Assembly: GCA_045807725.1 (NCBI GenBank)
Contig: JBJMGV010000106.1
Span: forward strand, 1-64,000
Source of the DNA: DATENM01 sp045807725
GTDB taxonomy: Bacteria > Acidobacteriota > Blastocatellia > UBA7656
Length of the DNA stretch: 64,000 nucleotides
Direction: 5' to 3'
In this document: piece by piece, positions 53,529 to 60,831 of the stretch
How the letters are laid out: the number at the start of each line of letters is the position of its first letter
Position numbering within the stretch: the stretch's first letter is position 1
The notes under the pieces: generated by a model
Database searches by the model: none
What the model was told of the DNA's origin: nothing
What the model saw: the letters and a program-made list of their open reading frames with translations, nothing else
Translations under genes and position numbers: made by a program

Positions 53529-53625
53529 ACGTGGCGATTTAAGGTAACTTGCTCCACGTAAAAAACTGCTAAACAGCCCGGAAGCATTGAAGGCCCCGCG
53601 TCGTTTGGCGCGGGGCTTTTCTTTT
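53529..53625 (+). promoter_or_regulatory. SAM-II-type riboswitch, copy 2, with terminator
   Basis: Aptamer at 53529-53574 with the same P1 stem (53529-53534 / 53554-53559), GATTTAA, CTTGC and GCTAAA, exactly 120 bases after copy 1. Its terminator differs: GCCCCGCG (53593-53600) / CGCGGGGC (53609-53616) then TTTTCTTTTT. GCTAAAC (53568-53574) can pair with GTTTGGC in the terminator loop. Two switches in series give a sharper response than one. Confidence 0.85.
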
Positions 53626-53698
53626 TGCCAGTAGCCCGCGGCTGTGCTCGCTTACGCAGTTCCTGAAATCAGGAACATCGAATCGAGGAGATGAAAGC

Positions 53699-54937
53699 AT
53701 GAGTTTCGTGCAAGGATTGAAGTGCCGTGAGTGTGGCCGCCATTACGAAAAGACGTTGCGGGCCGGCTGCGAAGACTGTTTCGCGCCGCTCGAAGTAGCT
53801 TATGACTACACAGCGATAGGCCGACAGCTTTCGCGCGAGCGGATTCGCTCGCGCGAAAAGAACCTCTGGCGTTACCGCGAGCTATTGCCGCTCGACGGGG
53901 AACCGCGCGTCGGCTTGTCGTCGGGCGCGACGCCGCTCGTTCGCGCCGAACGATTGGGCCGCGCGCTCGGCCTCAGTCGTCTTTACCTCAAGAACGATAG
54001 CGTCAATGCGCCGACGCTTTCATTCAAAGACCGCGTCACGGCGGTCGCCATCAACAAAGCTATCGAGTTCGGCCTCGATGCCGTCGGCTGCGCTTCGACC
54101 GGCAACCTGGCCAACTCGGTCGCGGCCAATGCCGCCGCCGCAGGGCTGCCCGCTTACATACTGATCCCTGACAACCTCGAACAAAGCAAGATCACCGCGA
54201 CCTCGATCTTTGGCGCGCGAGTGATCGCTGTGCGCGGCAACTATGATGACGTGAATCGTCTTTGCTCAGAGATCGCCGACCGTTTCAACTGGGGATTGGT
54301 CAATGTCAACCTGCGCCCGTTTTATGGCGAAGGCTCAAAGACGTTCGGCTACGAGATCGCCGAGCAGCTCGGCTGGCGTGCACCTGATTGCGTTGTTGTA
54401 CCGATGGCCGGTGGCTCTTTGCTCACGCGAATTCACAAAGGGCTGAAAGAGTTTGAACAGCTCGGACTGCTCGACGGCGAGGTGACGACGCGGGTTTACG
54501 GCGCGCAGGCTGCCGGGTGCAATCCGATTGTTGACGCGGTGAAACGCTCGTCGCGTGACATACGGCCTGTGAAGCCGGCGACGATTGCCAAGTCGCTGGC
54601 CATCGGCAATCCGGCTGATGGGTATCTGGCGGCGGGCGTCATTCAACAGAGCGGCGGTTACGCCGAAGACGTGAGTGATGAAGAGATCGTCGCCGGCATA
54701 CGATTGCTCGCTGAAACCGAAGGCGTCTTCACCGAAACGGCTGGCGGCGTCACCGTTGCCGTAACGAAGAAGCTGGTTGAACAAGGCCGCATCGTGTCGG
54801 ATGATCTGACCGTGCTTGCCATCACCGGCAATGGATTGAAGACGCAAGAGGCCGTGCGGCTCGCGCCGCCTGTGACTATCGAGCCGCGCATCGCGCAGTT
54901 CGAGCGCGCTATCACGGGGTTTGCCGCAACAGCTTAA
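53699..54937 (+). CDS. Threonine-synthase-like PLP enzyme with zinc ribbon
   Basis: A 412-residue fold-type II PLP enzyme. An N-terminal zinc ribbon has four Cys (C9, C12, C24, C27); the PLP lysine is K110 in LSFKDR; phosphate-cup GCASTGNLANS; EGSKTFGYEIAEQ and MAGGSLLTRIHKG follow. The family's standard reaction is O-phosphohomoserine to threonine. It lies behind two SAM-II-type switches and in front of a MoaD-like sulfur carrier, which suggests instead, or also, a sulfur-transfer role in homocysteine/methionine synthesis. This is inference. GAGGAG precedes the ATG. Confidence 0.85.
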   Translation: MSFVQGLKCRECGRHYEKTLRAGCEDCFAPLEVAYDYTAIGRQLSRERIRSREKNLWRYRELLPLDGEPRVGLSSGATPLVRAERLGRALGLSRLYLKNDSVNAPTLSFKDRVTAVAINKAIEFGLDAVGCASTGNLANSVAANAAAAGLPAYILIPDNLEQSKITATSIFGARVIAVRGNYDDVNRLCSEIADRFNWGLVNVNLRPFYGEGSKTFGYEIAEQLGWRAPDCVVVPMAGGSLLTRIHKGLKEFEQLGLLDGEVTTRVYGAQAAGCNPIVDAVKRSSRDIRPVKPATIAKSLAIGNPADGYLAAGVIQQSGGYAEDVSDEEIVAGIRLLAETEGVFTETAGGVTVAVTKKLVEQGRIVSDDLTVLAITGNGLKTQEAVRLAPPVTIEPRIAQFERAITGFAATA

Positions 54938-55006
54938 CGCGCAATCCGAATGAAGAACTGATCGAGCCGCTTTATGCGCCGAAGAAGAATAAAAGGAGAG
55001 TAACCA

Positions 55007-55282
55007 ATGTCACAGAAAGTCATTATCCCAACGTTGCTTCGCCGATTGACCGACAACGCCGACGCCGTCGAAGTTGACGCGACGACCGTGCGCGACCTTC
55101 TGGATCGTCTTGATGAGCGTTACCCCGGTTTTCGCGCCCGCGTCTGCGAAGAGACGGGCGAGCTGCGCCGCTTCATCAACATCTACGTTGATGGCGAAGA
55201 CGTGCGCTTCCTCGACAACCTGGCGACGACCGTGCCTGAGCGCGCCGAAGTCTCTATCGTCCCCGCCATCGCCGGCGGCTAA
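55007..55282 (+). CDS. MoaD/ThiS-family sulfur carrier protein
   Basis: A 91-residue ubiquitin-like protein ending in Ala-Gly-Gly, as needed for C-terminal thiocarboxylate. Features: VIIPTLLRRLTDNADAVEV, an RRFINIYVDGEDVRFLDNL core and VSIVPAIAGG. It resembles CysO of Mycobacterium more than molybdopterin MoaD by the RxFINIYVNGxDIRxL-type pattern. AAAAGGAG precedes the ATG. It is the second gene of the unit under SAM control, so it probably donates sulfur to the upstream PLP enzyme. The activating E1-like enzyme is not in this window. Confidence 0.88.
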   Translation: MSQKVIIPTLLRRLTDNADAVEVDATTVRDLLDRLDERYPGFRARVCEETGELRRFINIYVDGEDVRFLDNLATTVPERAEVSIVPAIAGG

Positions 55283-55296
55283 TGCGCTAAAGCGCG

Positions 55297-55412
55297 ACGC
55301 GGGGGAAAAGACGACACGGAGACACGGCGACGCGGGGAAAGAGGAACCGTTCGTCTGCGATGTCTTTCTCTCCCCGTGTCGCCGCGTCGCTCTGTCGCCG
55401 TGTCACCGCGTC
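55297..55412. repeat. Intergenic inverted repeat (GACGCGGCGACACGG family)
   Basis: Left arm 55299-55345 and right arm 55367-55412, complementary iterated words; directly after the sulfur-carrier gene. Confidence 0.8.
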
Positions 55413-55426
55413 ACTTTTGTAACATT

Positions 55427-55487
55427 CACCGCAAAGGCGCGGCCCAATCTGTCAGCTTCCCTGCGGCAACGCCGCGCCTTTGCGGTG
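55427..55487. repeat. Perfect 17-bp inverted repeat
   Basis: CACCGCAAAGGCGCGGC (55427-55443) and its exact complement (55471-55487), 27-base loop, no T run. It lies between convergent genes and may end both transcripts. Confidence 0.8.
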
Positions 55488-55517
55488 ATACATCTTGATT
55501 GAGAAGATCATCGACAT

Positions 55518-55697
55518 TCACTCCGAACGTCGGCGCGGGCGCTCGACCAGTCGGCCTGAGCAGTTGGGGCAGACGCGCTTCATCGCTTCGGTGCAGGCGC
55601 GGCAGAAGGTGCATTCGTACGAGCAGATGTAAGCTTCGCTGTCCATCTTGAGCGTCTGCAAACAACGTTCGCACACGGCGCGCATTTCCAGTGACAC
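55518..55697 (-). CDS. DUF1272 zinc-finger-like small protein
   Basis: A 59-residue protein with a GTG start at 55697 and AAGGAGG ten bases upstream. It reads VSLEMRAVCERC at the start, then ICSYECTFCRACTEAM, then VCPNCSGRLVERPRR at the end. Eight Cys in CxxC-like pairs and the conserved final VERPRR match DUF1272. Probably binds zinc; function unknown. It begins about 20 bases after the flavoprotein stop, so the two are likely one transcript. Confidence 0.88.
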   Translation of the reverse strand: MSLEMRAVCERCLQTLKMDSEAYICSYECTFCRACTEAMKRVCPNCSGRLVERPRRRSE

Positions 55698-55718
55698 GGC
55701 GGTTGCGCCTCCTTGTCG

Positions 55719-56381
55719 CTATTCGGTATTGGCGCGGCGGTATTCGCGCACGTATCGCGGCGCGACCAGACCGGGCCGCAACTGCTCGTCGTCAACCGGC
55801 TCGCCGGTCGTGAGTCGCAACGGCAGCACGCCGGCCCAGACCGGCAGCGCGTGATCTTCTTCGTCGTCAATCGGCGGACCTGTGCGAATTTTGGCCGACG
55901 CTTCGACGAGCGGCAGCGCCAGCACGGTCGTCGCTTTCAACTCGCTCTGGTTCGGCTCGCGCACGTCGTCCCAGCGTTCGGCAATGACGTGCTCGGTGAA
56001 GGCGCGCAGCGCCGCCATCTTCTCGGCCTCATCGGTGACGACGCGCGCTTTACCGAAGACGACCACTGAGCGGTAGTTGAACGAATGATGAAAGGCCGAG
56101 CGTGCCAGCACCAGTCCATCTATTAACGTCACGGTCACGCAAACGTCTATGCCTTCGGCGAGTGTGCGCAGCATGCGACTGGCCGCCGAGCCGTGAATGT
56201 AAAGCACATCTTTCATCCGCCCATAACCAGTCGGGATCACCACCGGGCGGCCATCCACAACGAAGCCGACGTGGCAGATGAAGGCTTCGTCGAGAATGGC
56301 GTAGACGCGCTCGTGGTCGTATTCGCCGCGCTTCGGCAGTCGCTTCAACGTAGTGCGCTCGGTCGGCGCGAATCGTTCCAT
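55719..56381 (-). CDS. PNPOx-like flavin-binding protein
   Basis: A 220-residue split-barrel protein of the pyridoxamine 5'-phosphate oxidase-like (Nim/FMN-binding) group: KRGEYDHERVYAILDEAFICHVGFVVDGRPVVIPTGY, YIHGSAASRMLRTL and the SVVVFGKARVV strand. Such proteins bind FMN or heme; PNPOx activity is not assured. It is divergent from a MocR-type regulator that probably controls it, a common pairing, and is followed by DUF1272. Confidence 0.85.
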   Translation of the reverse strand: MERFAPTERTTLKRLPKRGEYDHERVYAILDEAFICHVGFVVDGRPVVIPTGYGRMKDVLYIHGSAASRMLRTLAEGIDVCVTVTLIDGLVLARSAFHHSFNYRSVVVFGKARVVTDEAEKMAALRAFTEHVIAERWDDVREPNQSELKATTVLALPLVEASAKIRTGPPIDDEEDHALPVWAGVLPLRLTTGEPVDDEQLRPGLVAPRYVREYRRANTE

Positions 56382-56510
56382 TGACGCTTGCTCCCTCTCA
56401 AATCGGTTTTACAGTCGTGCCAAAGCATATCAAGAATTGGCTTGGAAACAAGTTCCATTTCGGCTTAGACTGATAGGGCCAATTTTAGAGCGACTGAGCG
56501 GAGGGCCACG

Positions 56511-58031
56511 ATGTCAAAGCACGCCATAGCCGTTCCCTACACCACATTGATGCTCGACGCGTCGGCGTCCGAACCGCTCTATCGCCAGCTTTATAACGCG
56601 CTGCGCCGCGCGATTCTCGGCGGTCAGCTCAAGCCCGGCACGCGGCTGCAATCGACGCGAGAGATGGCCACCGAACTCGGCATCTCGCGCAACACTGTTA
56701 TGAACGCCTTCGAGCAGTTGCTGGCCGAAGGCTATCTCGAAGGCCAGGTCGGCAGCGGCACGTACGTCTCGCGCGCCCTGCCCGATGACGCGCTCTTCAT
56801 TCGCGCTGCCCGCCCGCGCGCCGCGCAAATGTCGCGCAAAGGCCGTGCGCTATCCGAACGTGGCGTGGCGCTCGCAGCAACGATGCTCACCACGTCGCGC
56901 AACGTCTCGCTTGTCCGCCCATTTCGTCCGGGCACGCCGGCGCTCGATGCCTTTCCCGCCCAGTTGTGGTCAAAGTTACTCGCGCGACGATGGCGCAAGC
57001 CGCCGCGCGAGTTGCTCGGTTATGCCGAAGCGGCGGGCTACCGGCCACTGCGCGAAGCGATTGCCGCTTACCTCGGCGCGGCGCGGGCCGTGCGCTGCGA
57101 AGCCGATCAGGTCATCATCGTCGCCGGCGCGCAACAGGCTTTGGATTTAACCGCACGGTTGTTGCTGAATGTCGGCGACGCGGCGTGGATCGAAGACCCC
57201 GGCTATCTCGGCACACGGGCGGCGTTGCAGGCTGCGGGCGCGCGCGTCGTGCCGGTGCCGATTGATGATGAAGGCTTGGATGTGCAAGCGGGCGCGCGGC
57301 TGGCCCCGGCGGCGCGATTGGTTTACGTGTCGCCGTCGCATCAATACCCGCTCGGCGTAACGATGAGTTTGGCGCGGCGACTGGCCTTGCTCGAATGGGC
57401 GAGGTCGGCAGGCGCGTGGGTCATCGAAGACGATTACGACAGCGAATACCGTTACGCCCGCAAGCCGCTGGCGGCGATGCAAGGACTCGACAACGATGGC
57501 CGCGTCATCTATCTCGGAACCTTCAGCAAAGTGATGTTCCCGTCGCTGCGGATCGGCTACGTCGTCGTGCCGGCTGACTTGATCGATGCGTTCATCGCCG
57601 GGCGCGGCGTGTTGTCGCGCTTCACGCCTTCGATAGATCAGGCGGCGCTTGCCGACTTTATTGACGAAGGCCACTTCGCGCGCCACATCCGCCGCATGCG
57701 GACATTGTATGCTGAACGACAAAGCGTGCTGGTCGAAGCGGCGCGGCGCGAGCTTGATGGCTTGCTCGACGTAGAGCCGCACGACGCCGGCATTCATCTG
57801 GTCGGCTGGCTGCGTGCTGGCATTGATGATCGCCGCGCGCAGGAAGAAGCGGCGCGTCAGAATCTCGAAGCGCCGGCGCTGTCGTCGTTCAGCCTCAAGT
57901 ATCGCCCACGCGCCGGGCTGATGCTCGGTTACGCCGGCTACAACGAGCGCGAGATTCGCGTCGGCGTGCGACGGCTGGCAACCGCCTTGCACAACCTCGC
58001 GCCCGGCAAAGGCAGAAGCAACCACAGATGA
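56511..58031 (+). CDS. MocR-family (GntR/aminotransferase) regulator
   Basis: A 506-residue PdxR/MocR protein. The N-terminal GntR winged helix (LYRQLYNALRRAILGGQLKPGTRLQSTREMATELGISRNTVMNAFEQLLAEGYLE) is fused to a fold-type I aminotransferase-like domain with IVAGAQQALDLTARLL, SPSHQYPLG and the PLP lysine in TFSKVMFPSLRIGY. PLP or an amino-PLP adduct is the usual effector. It is divergent from the PNPOx-like gene. The last codons (AACCACAGATGA) come from an intergenic repeat, so the C-terminus was reset by repeat insertion. Confidence 0.92.
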   Translation: MSKHAIAVPYTTLMLDASASEPLYRQLYNALRRAILGGQLKPGTRLQSTREMATELGISRNTVMNAFEQLLAEGYLEGQVGSGTYVSRALPDDALFIRAARPRAAQMSRKGRALSERGVALAATMLTTSRNVSLVRPFRPGTPALDAFPAQLWSKLLARRWRKPPRELLGYAEAAGYRPLREAIAAYLGAARAVRCEADQVIIVAGAQQALDLTARLLLNVGDAAWIEDPGYLGTRAALQAAGARVVPVPIDDEGLDVQAGARLAPAARLVYVSPSHQYPLGVTMSLARRLALLEWARSAGAWVIEDDYDSEYRYARKPLAAMQGLDNDGRVIYLGTFSKVMFPSLRIGYVVVPADLIDAFIAGRGVLSRFTPSIDQAALADFIDEGHFARHIRRMRTLYAERQSVLVEAARRELDGLLDVEPHDAGIHLVGWLRAGIDDRRAQEEAARQNLEAPALSSFSLKYRPRAGLMLGYAGYNEREIRVGVRRLATALHNLAPGKGRSNHR

Positions 58032-58112
58032 ACACAGATGAACACGGATGGAGAAGAAAGAAGCTTCAGGTCTTCTCATTCTATCTGTGTTTATCTGTGT
58101 TCCTCTGTGGTT
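58020..58112. repeat. Inverted repeat (CACAGATGAACACAGATG family) at convergent gene ends
   Basis: Left arm of AACCACAGATGAACACAG words (58019-58050), right arm of CTGTGTTTATCTGTGTTCCTCTGTGG words (58083-58110). The left arm includes the stop of the MocR gene and the right arm abuts the stop of the selenoprotein gene. Confidence 0.85.
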
Positions 58113-58660
58113 CAACCGTTCATTTCATTCCAGAGTTGCTGTGAAGGCACGCGCAGGGCGCGATTGAATTTGCTCGACGCATTCTCCCACGCGATGATGG
58201 CGGTCAATTCAACGATCTCGTCTTCACTATAAAAACTTCGCAAGCGGGCGAACAGCTCATCGCTCACCTCGCGCCCGGTGATCGTCATCGCATCAGCGTA
58301 TTCAAGCGCGACTCGTTCAACATCATCATAAAGCGGGCTGGTCGCGTAATCGGCTAAGGCGAGAATCTTTTCGCGGTTGAGGCCGAGCGCGCTGCCGACG
58401 GCAGCGTTGATGTCCTGTCAGAACTCGCAGCCGTTGAGTGAAGCGACGCGGCGATTGATTAACGCTTGCAATCGCGCGTCGATCAAGCCCGATGCTTCGA
58501 GGCCCGTCCACATCCCGCGCACGCCGCGAAAGATTGAAGGCCGCCGCGCATAAAGCAGATGATTCAGAAGCGGGCCGCCCCACTTGCGCGCCTGCGCCTC
58601 GAAGACGTTTCGGATGTAAGGTTCAACTGCGTCTGGATTGACGCCGGGGATTCGGGCCAT
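58112..58660 (-). CDS. Carboxymuconolactone-decarboxylase/AhpD-like protein, predicted selenoprotein (in-frame UGA at 58418-58420)
   Basis: A 182-residue frame interrupted once by TGA at codon 81. Before it: MARIPGVNPDAVEPY...VASLNGCEF; after it: QDINAAVGSALGLNREKIL...NG and a TGA at 58112-58114. Family members have CxxC at this point (here C78-E-F-U81) followed by a D-I-N type motif, so UGA stands exactly in place of the redox Cys. Both sides keep good coding quality and the family pattern, which argues against decay. A hairpin that fits bacterial SECIS rules follows the UGA (58390-58406). Predicted role: thiol/selenol peroxidase or peroxidatic reductase. selA, selB, selC and selD are not in this window. 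Confidence 0.82.
58390..58406 (-). promoter_or_regulatory. Candidate bacterial SECIS hairpin
   Basis: On the minus strand CGCTGCC-GTC-GGCAGCG: a perfect 7-bp stem and 3-base loop starting with G. The loop begins 18 bases after the UGA (58417 to 58400), within the 16-37 base window for bacterial SECIS elements, with the required G among the first two loop bases. Confidence 0.75.
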
Positions 58661-59044
58661 CGTTGTTTCTCCTCGATGGCTATCCTAACGCGGATCGGCT
58701 CGCAGGCAAGTGCCACTTTCAGGCGGACGGCGCGAGCCAATTGCGAAGATGAGCCGCCGCAGGCGCGTGTGGCGGTTTGTAGGCCCTCGCCGTTGGCGCG
58801 TGCGGCGGCTGACTGAAGTCTCGCTCGATAGGCGATTGAAATATTTGTTCACGCGAGCAGTGGTGGTTGAACTTTTCTGACGAAAGCACTCTCGCAGCTC
58901 AGTGGAGTCAGAACTGCTCGCGTGAAGTACGAGTATGAGTTTACTCAACTAGCTCGCCCGAAATCCTCACGTGATTGTGAAAATCTGTAAAAAGATGTCT
59001 TGGAATCGGAGGTTAAAGCGGATCAATCGCGGCGCGCTCGCAGT
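58661..59044. other. Intergenic region with a perfect 14-bp inverted repeat
   Basis: TTCACGCGAGCAGT (58848-58861) and ACTGCTCGCGTGAA (58913-58926) are exact complements with a 51-base spacer. No T run follows. It lies upstream of the selenoprotein gene (minus strand) and downstream of the ATP-grasp gene. No reading frame is convincing. It may be an operator pair or a structured RNA. Confidence 0.5.
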
Positions 59045-60283
59045 TCATTCAATAATGAACTCAAGCCGCGCGTGGGCGGCGCGCAAAGCGGCTTCGACGC
59101 GGTCGGGGGTGGCGGCGCGGCTGAAGATGAATCCGAGATAGCTTGCGCCTTCGGGCGGCGGCGCGACGGGCTGCGTCAGCGGCGCAGTGATGATGATATC
59201 TTCGATGTCAGGCGTCTGCCGCGCTTCATCAAGTCCGAATACTTCTTGCAAGATGCCGGCGCGCGGAATGGGAATCATCATCACGCCCGCCGCTTGCCGT
59301 TCGCGCTCAATCGCGCTTACGTCGTCGCCGAGCGCGTGGCGAATGACGACCTCTTCAAGCGCCAGGCCGTCACCGAATTTCAAGGCGCGAGCGCACAACC
59401 CGCCGATTGTGCGCGCTGCGACTTCGATTACATAAGCGCCGCGCTCGTTGACGCGCAGCTCGGCGTGCACTGGGCCACGCGACATTCCCATCGCGCGCGT
59501 CGCGGCGGCGGTCGTCTCGACGATGTCACGCTGCACCTCTTCAGACAGCCGCGAAGGCGTGACGTAGATCGTCTCTTCAAAAAACGGCCCATCGAGCGGG
59601 TCGGGCTTATCGAATATGGCGAACGCGCGAAACTCGCCGTCCGTCACCAAGCCTTCAACGGCGACCTCGAAGCCGGGAATGAACTCTTCGACCAATGCTT
59701 CGCGCACCAGCTCGCCGCCGCGCCGCGCAAGCTTCGGATTGCTGACGAGCGCCGCGAGCCGCGCGACGACGTTGGCGAACTCTTCTTCGTTGTCGGCGCG
59801 CATCACGCCGCGACTGGTCGAGAGAAAGACCGGCTTGACGACGCACGGATAATCCAACTGCGCGGCGAATTCGCGCACATCTCCATCGAGCGAGAATGCC
59901 TGATAACGCGGCACGCGCACGCCGGCGCGGCTCAACACGTCGCGCATCAAGTGCTTGTTTTTGGCGGCGCGCGTGGCGCTCGTCGGGTTGTGATTCAGGC
60001 GAAGCTGATCGGCAATGGCCGACGCCGCAACCGCCGTGTCTTCGTCCACAGGGATGACGGCATCAATCGAATGTTCGGCGGCGTACTCGGCAGCCTGGCG
60101 CGCAGCCTCGTCAGGGTTATAGAGATCGAGCGCCAGCAAGCCTTCAGGATTGCGCGCCGCTAAGACGCTGGCTTGCTCACTCGCAGCGACCACGTCAACG
60201 CCGACTTTGCGCGCCGCGTCGAGATAAGCCTTCGTGCGATAGGTCGTCGTCGGCAGTAACAACAAGACTCTTGGCATACTCAT
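59045..60283 (-). CDS. ATP-grasp carboxylate-amine/thiol ligase
   Basis: A 412-residue protein. A Rossmann-like N-terminal domain is followed by the ATP-grasp fold: PCVVKPVFLSTSRGV (ATP-binding Lys and loop), VEEFIPGFEVAVEGL and the metal-binding Glu/Asn segment GPVHAELRVNERGAYVIEVAARTIGG. Pattern similar to CarB/biotin-carboxylase-like dipeptide ligases. It joins a carboxylate to an amine or thiol with ATP; substrates unknown. The C-terminal ~100 residues are a separate small domain. Confidence 0.85.
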   Translation of the reverse strand: MSMPRVLLLLPTTTYRTKAYLDAARKVGVDVVAASEQASVLAARNPEGLLALDLYNPDEAARQAAEYAAEHSIDAVIPVDEDTAVAASAIADQLRLNHNPTSATRAAKNKHLMRDVLSRAGVRVPRYQAFSLDGDVREFAAQLDYPCVVKPVFLSTSRGVMRADNEEEFANVVARLAALVSNPKLARRGGELVREALVEEFIPGFEVAVEGLVTDGEFRAFAIFDKPDPLDGPFFEETIYVTPSRLSEEVQRDIVETTAAATRAMGMSRGPVHAELRVNERGAYVIEVAARTIGGLCARALKFGDGLALEEVVIRHALGDDVSAIERERQAAGVMMIPIPRAGILQEVFGLDEARQTPDIEDIIITAPLTQPVAPPPEGASYLGFIFSRAATPDRVEAALRAAHARLEFIIE

Positions 60284-60304
60284 TCCTTAAGCAATAGCTA
60301 AACC

Positions 60305-60780
60305 GACAGGGACGTGGCCGCGTAGCGGCAATTGAGTTTAGGCAGGCATTTCAATGCCTGCACTGTGGCCGCGTAGCGGCAACTGAGTTTAGGCAGGCAT
60401 TTCAATGCCTGCATGATCAAGGCGATGATAGCCGCGTCGCGTCAGCGACGCCTGAATCAACGGGCATTCAACCGTCGCTACGCGACGCGATCACGGTTAC
60501 GCCATCTTCCAGGCGTTGAAACGCCTGGCTAAGTTCATGCCGCCGCTACGCGGCGCAACAGTTCCAGGCGTTTCAACGCCTGGCTAAATTCCTGCCGCCG
60601 CTATGCGACGCAATAGTTCCGGTCGTTTTAACGGCTGGCTAAATTCATGCCGCCGCTACGCAGCGCAATAGCTCCAGTCGTTGAAACGACTGGCTAAATT
60701 CATGCCACCGCTACGCGGCGAAATAGTTCCAGTCGTTTTAACGACTGGCTAAACTCAACCGCCGCTACGCGGCGCAACTT
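60305..60780. repeat. Head-to-head array of palindromic units with 55-bp period
   Basis: Left: two units (GCCGCGTAGCGGCAATTGAGTTTAGGCAGGCATTTCAATGCCTGC; 60310-60415). Centre: GCGTCGCGTCAGCGACGCC with a mirrored CGTCGCTACGCGACGCG (60434-60490). Right: five units on the opposite strand at 55-bp spacing (60510-60775), each with GCCGCTACGCGGC and a second stem such as CCAGGCG-TTTCAA-CGCCTGG or CCAGTCG-TTGAAA-CGACTGG. The stem changes are compensating. Same order as 46151-46790. Confidence 0.88.
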
Positions 60781-60831
60781 CGCACGTTGCTTTTATTCGT
60801 TATGCGTTTCAGCCTACGCAGACAACCGCCG

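Noticed and set aside
53409..53625. SAM-I or other SAM riboswitch classes
   Set aside because: No four-way junction is present. The short stem with GATTTAA, CTTGC and a 3' GCTAAA is the SAM-II pattern; the related SAM-V class is the only close alternative.
58112..58660. Pseudogene with a nonsense mutation
   Set aside because: The TGA stands exactly at the redox Cys position, the downstream frame keeps family-like sequence to a natural stop, and a hairpin with bacterial SECIS geometry follows.
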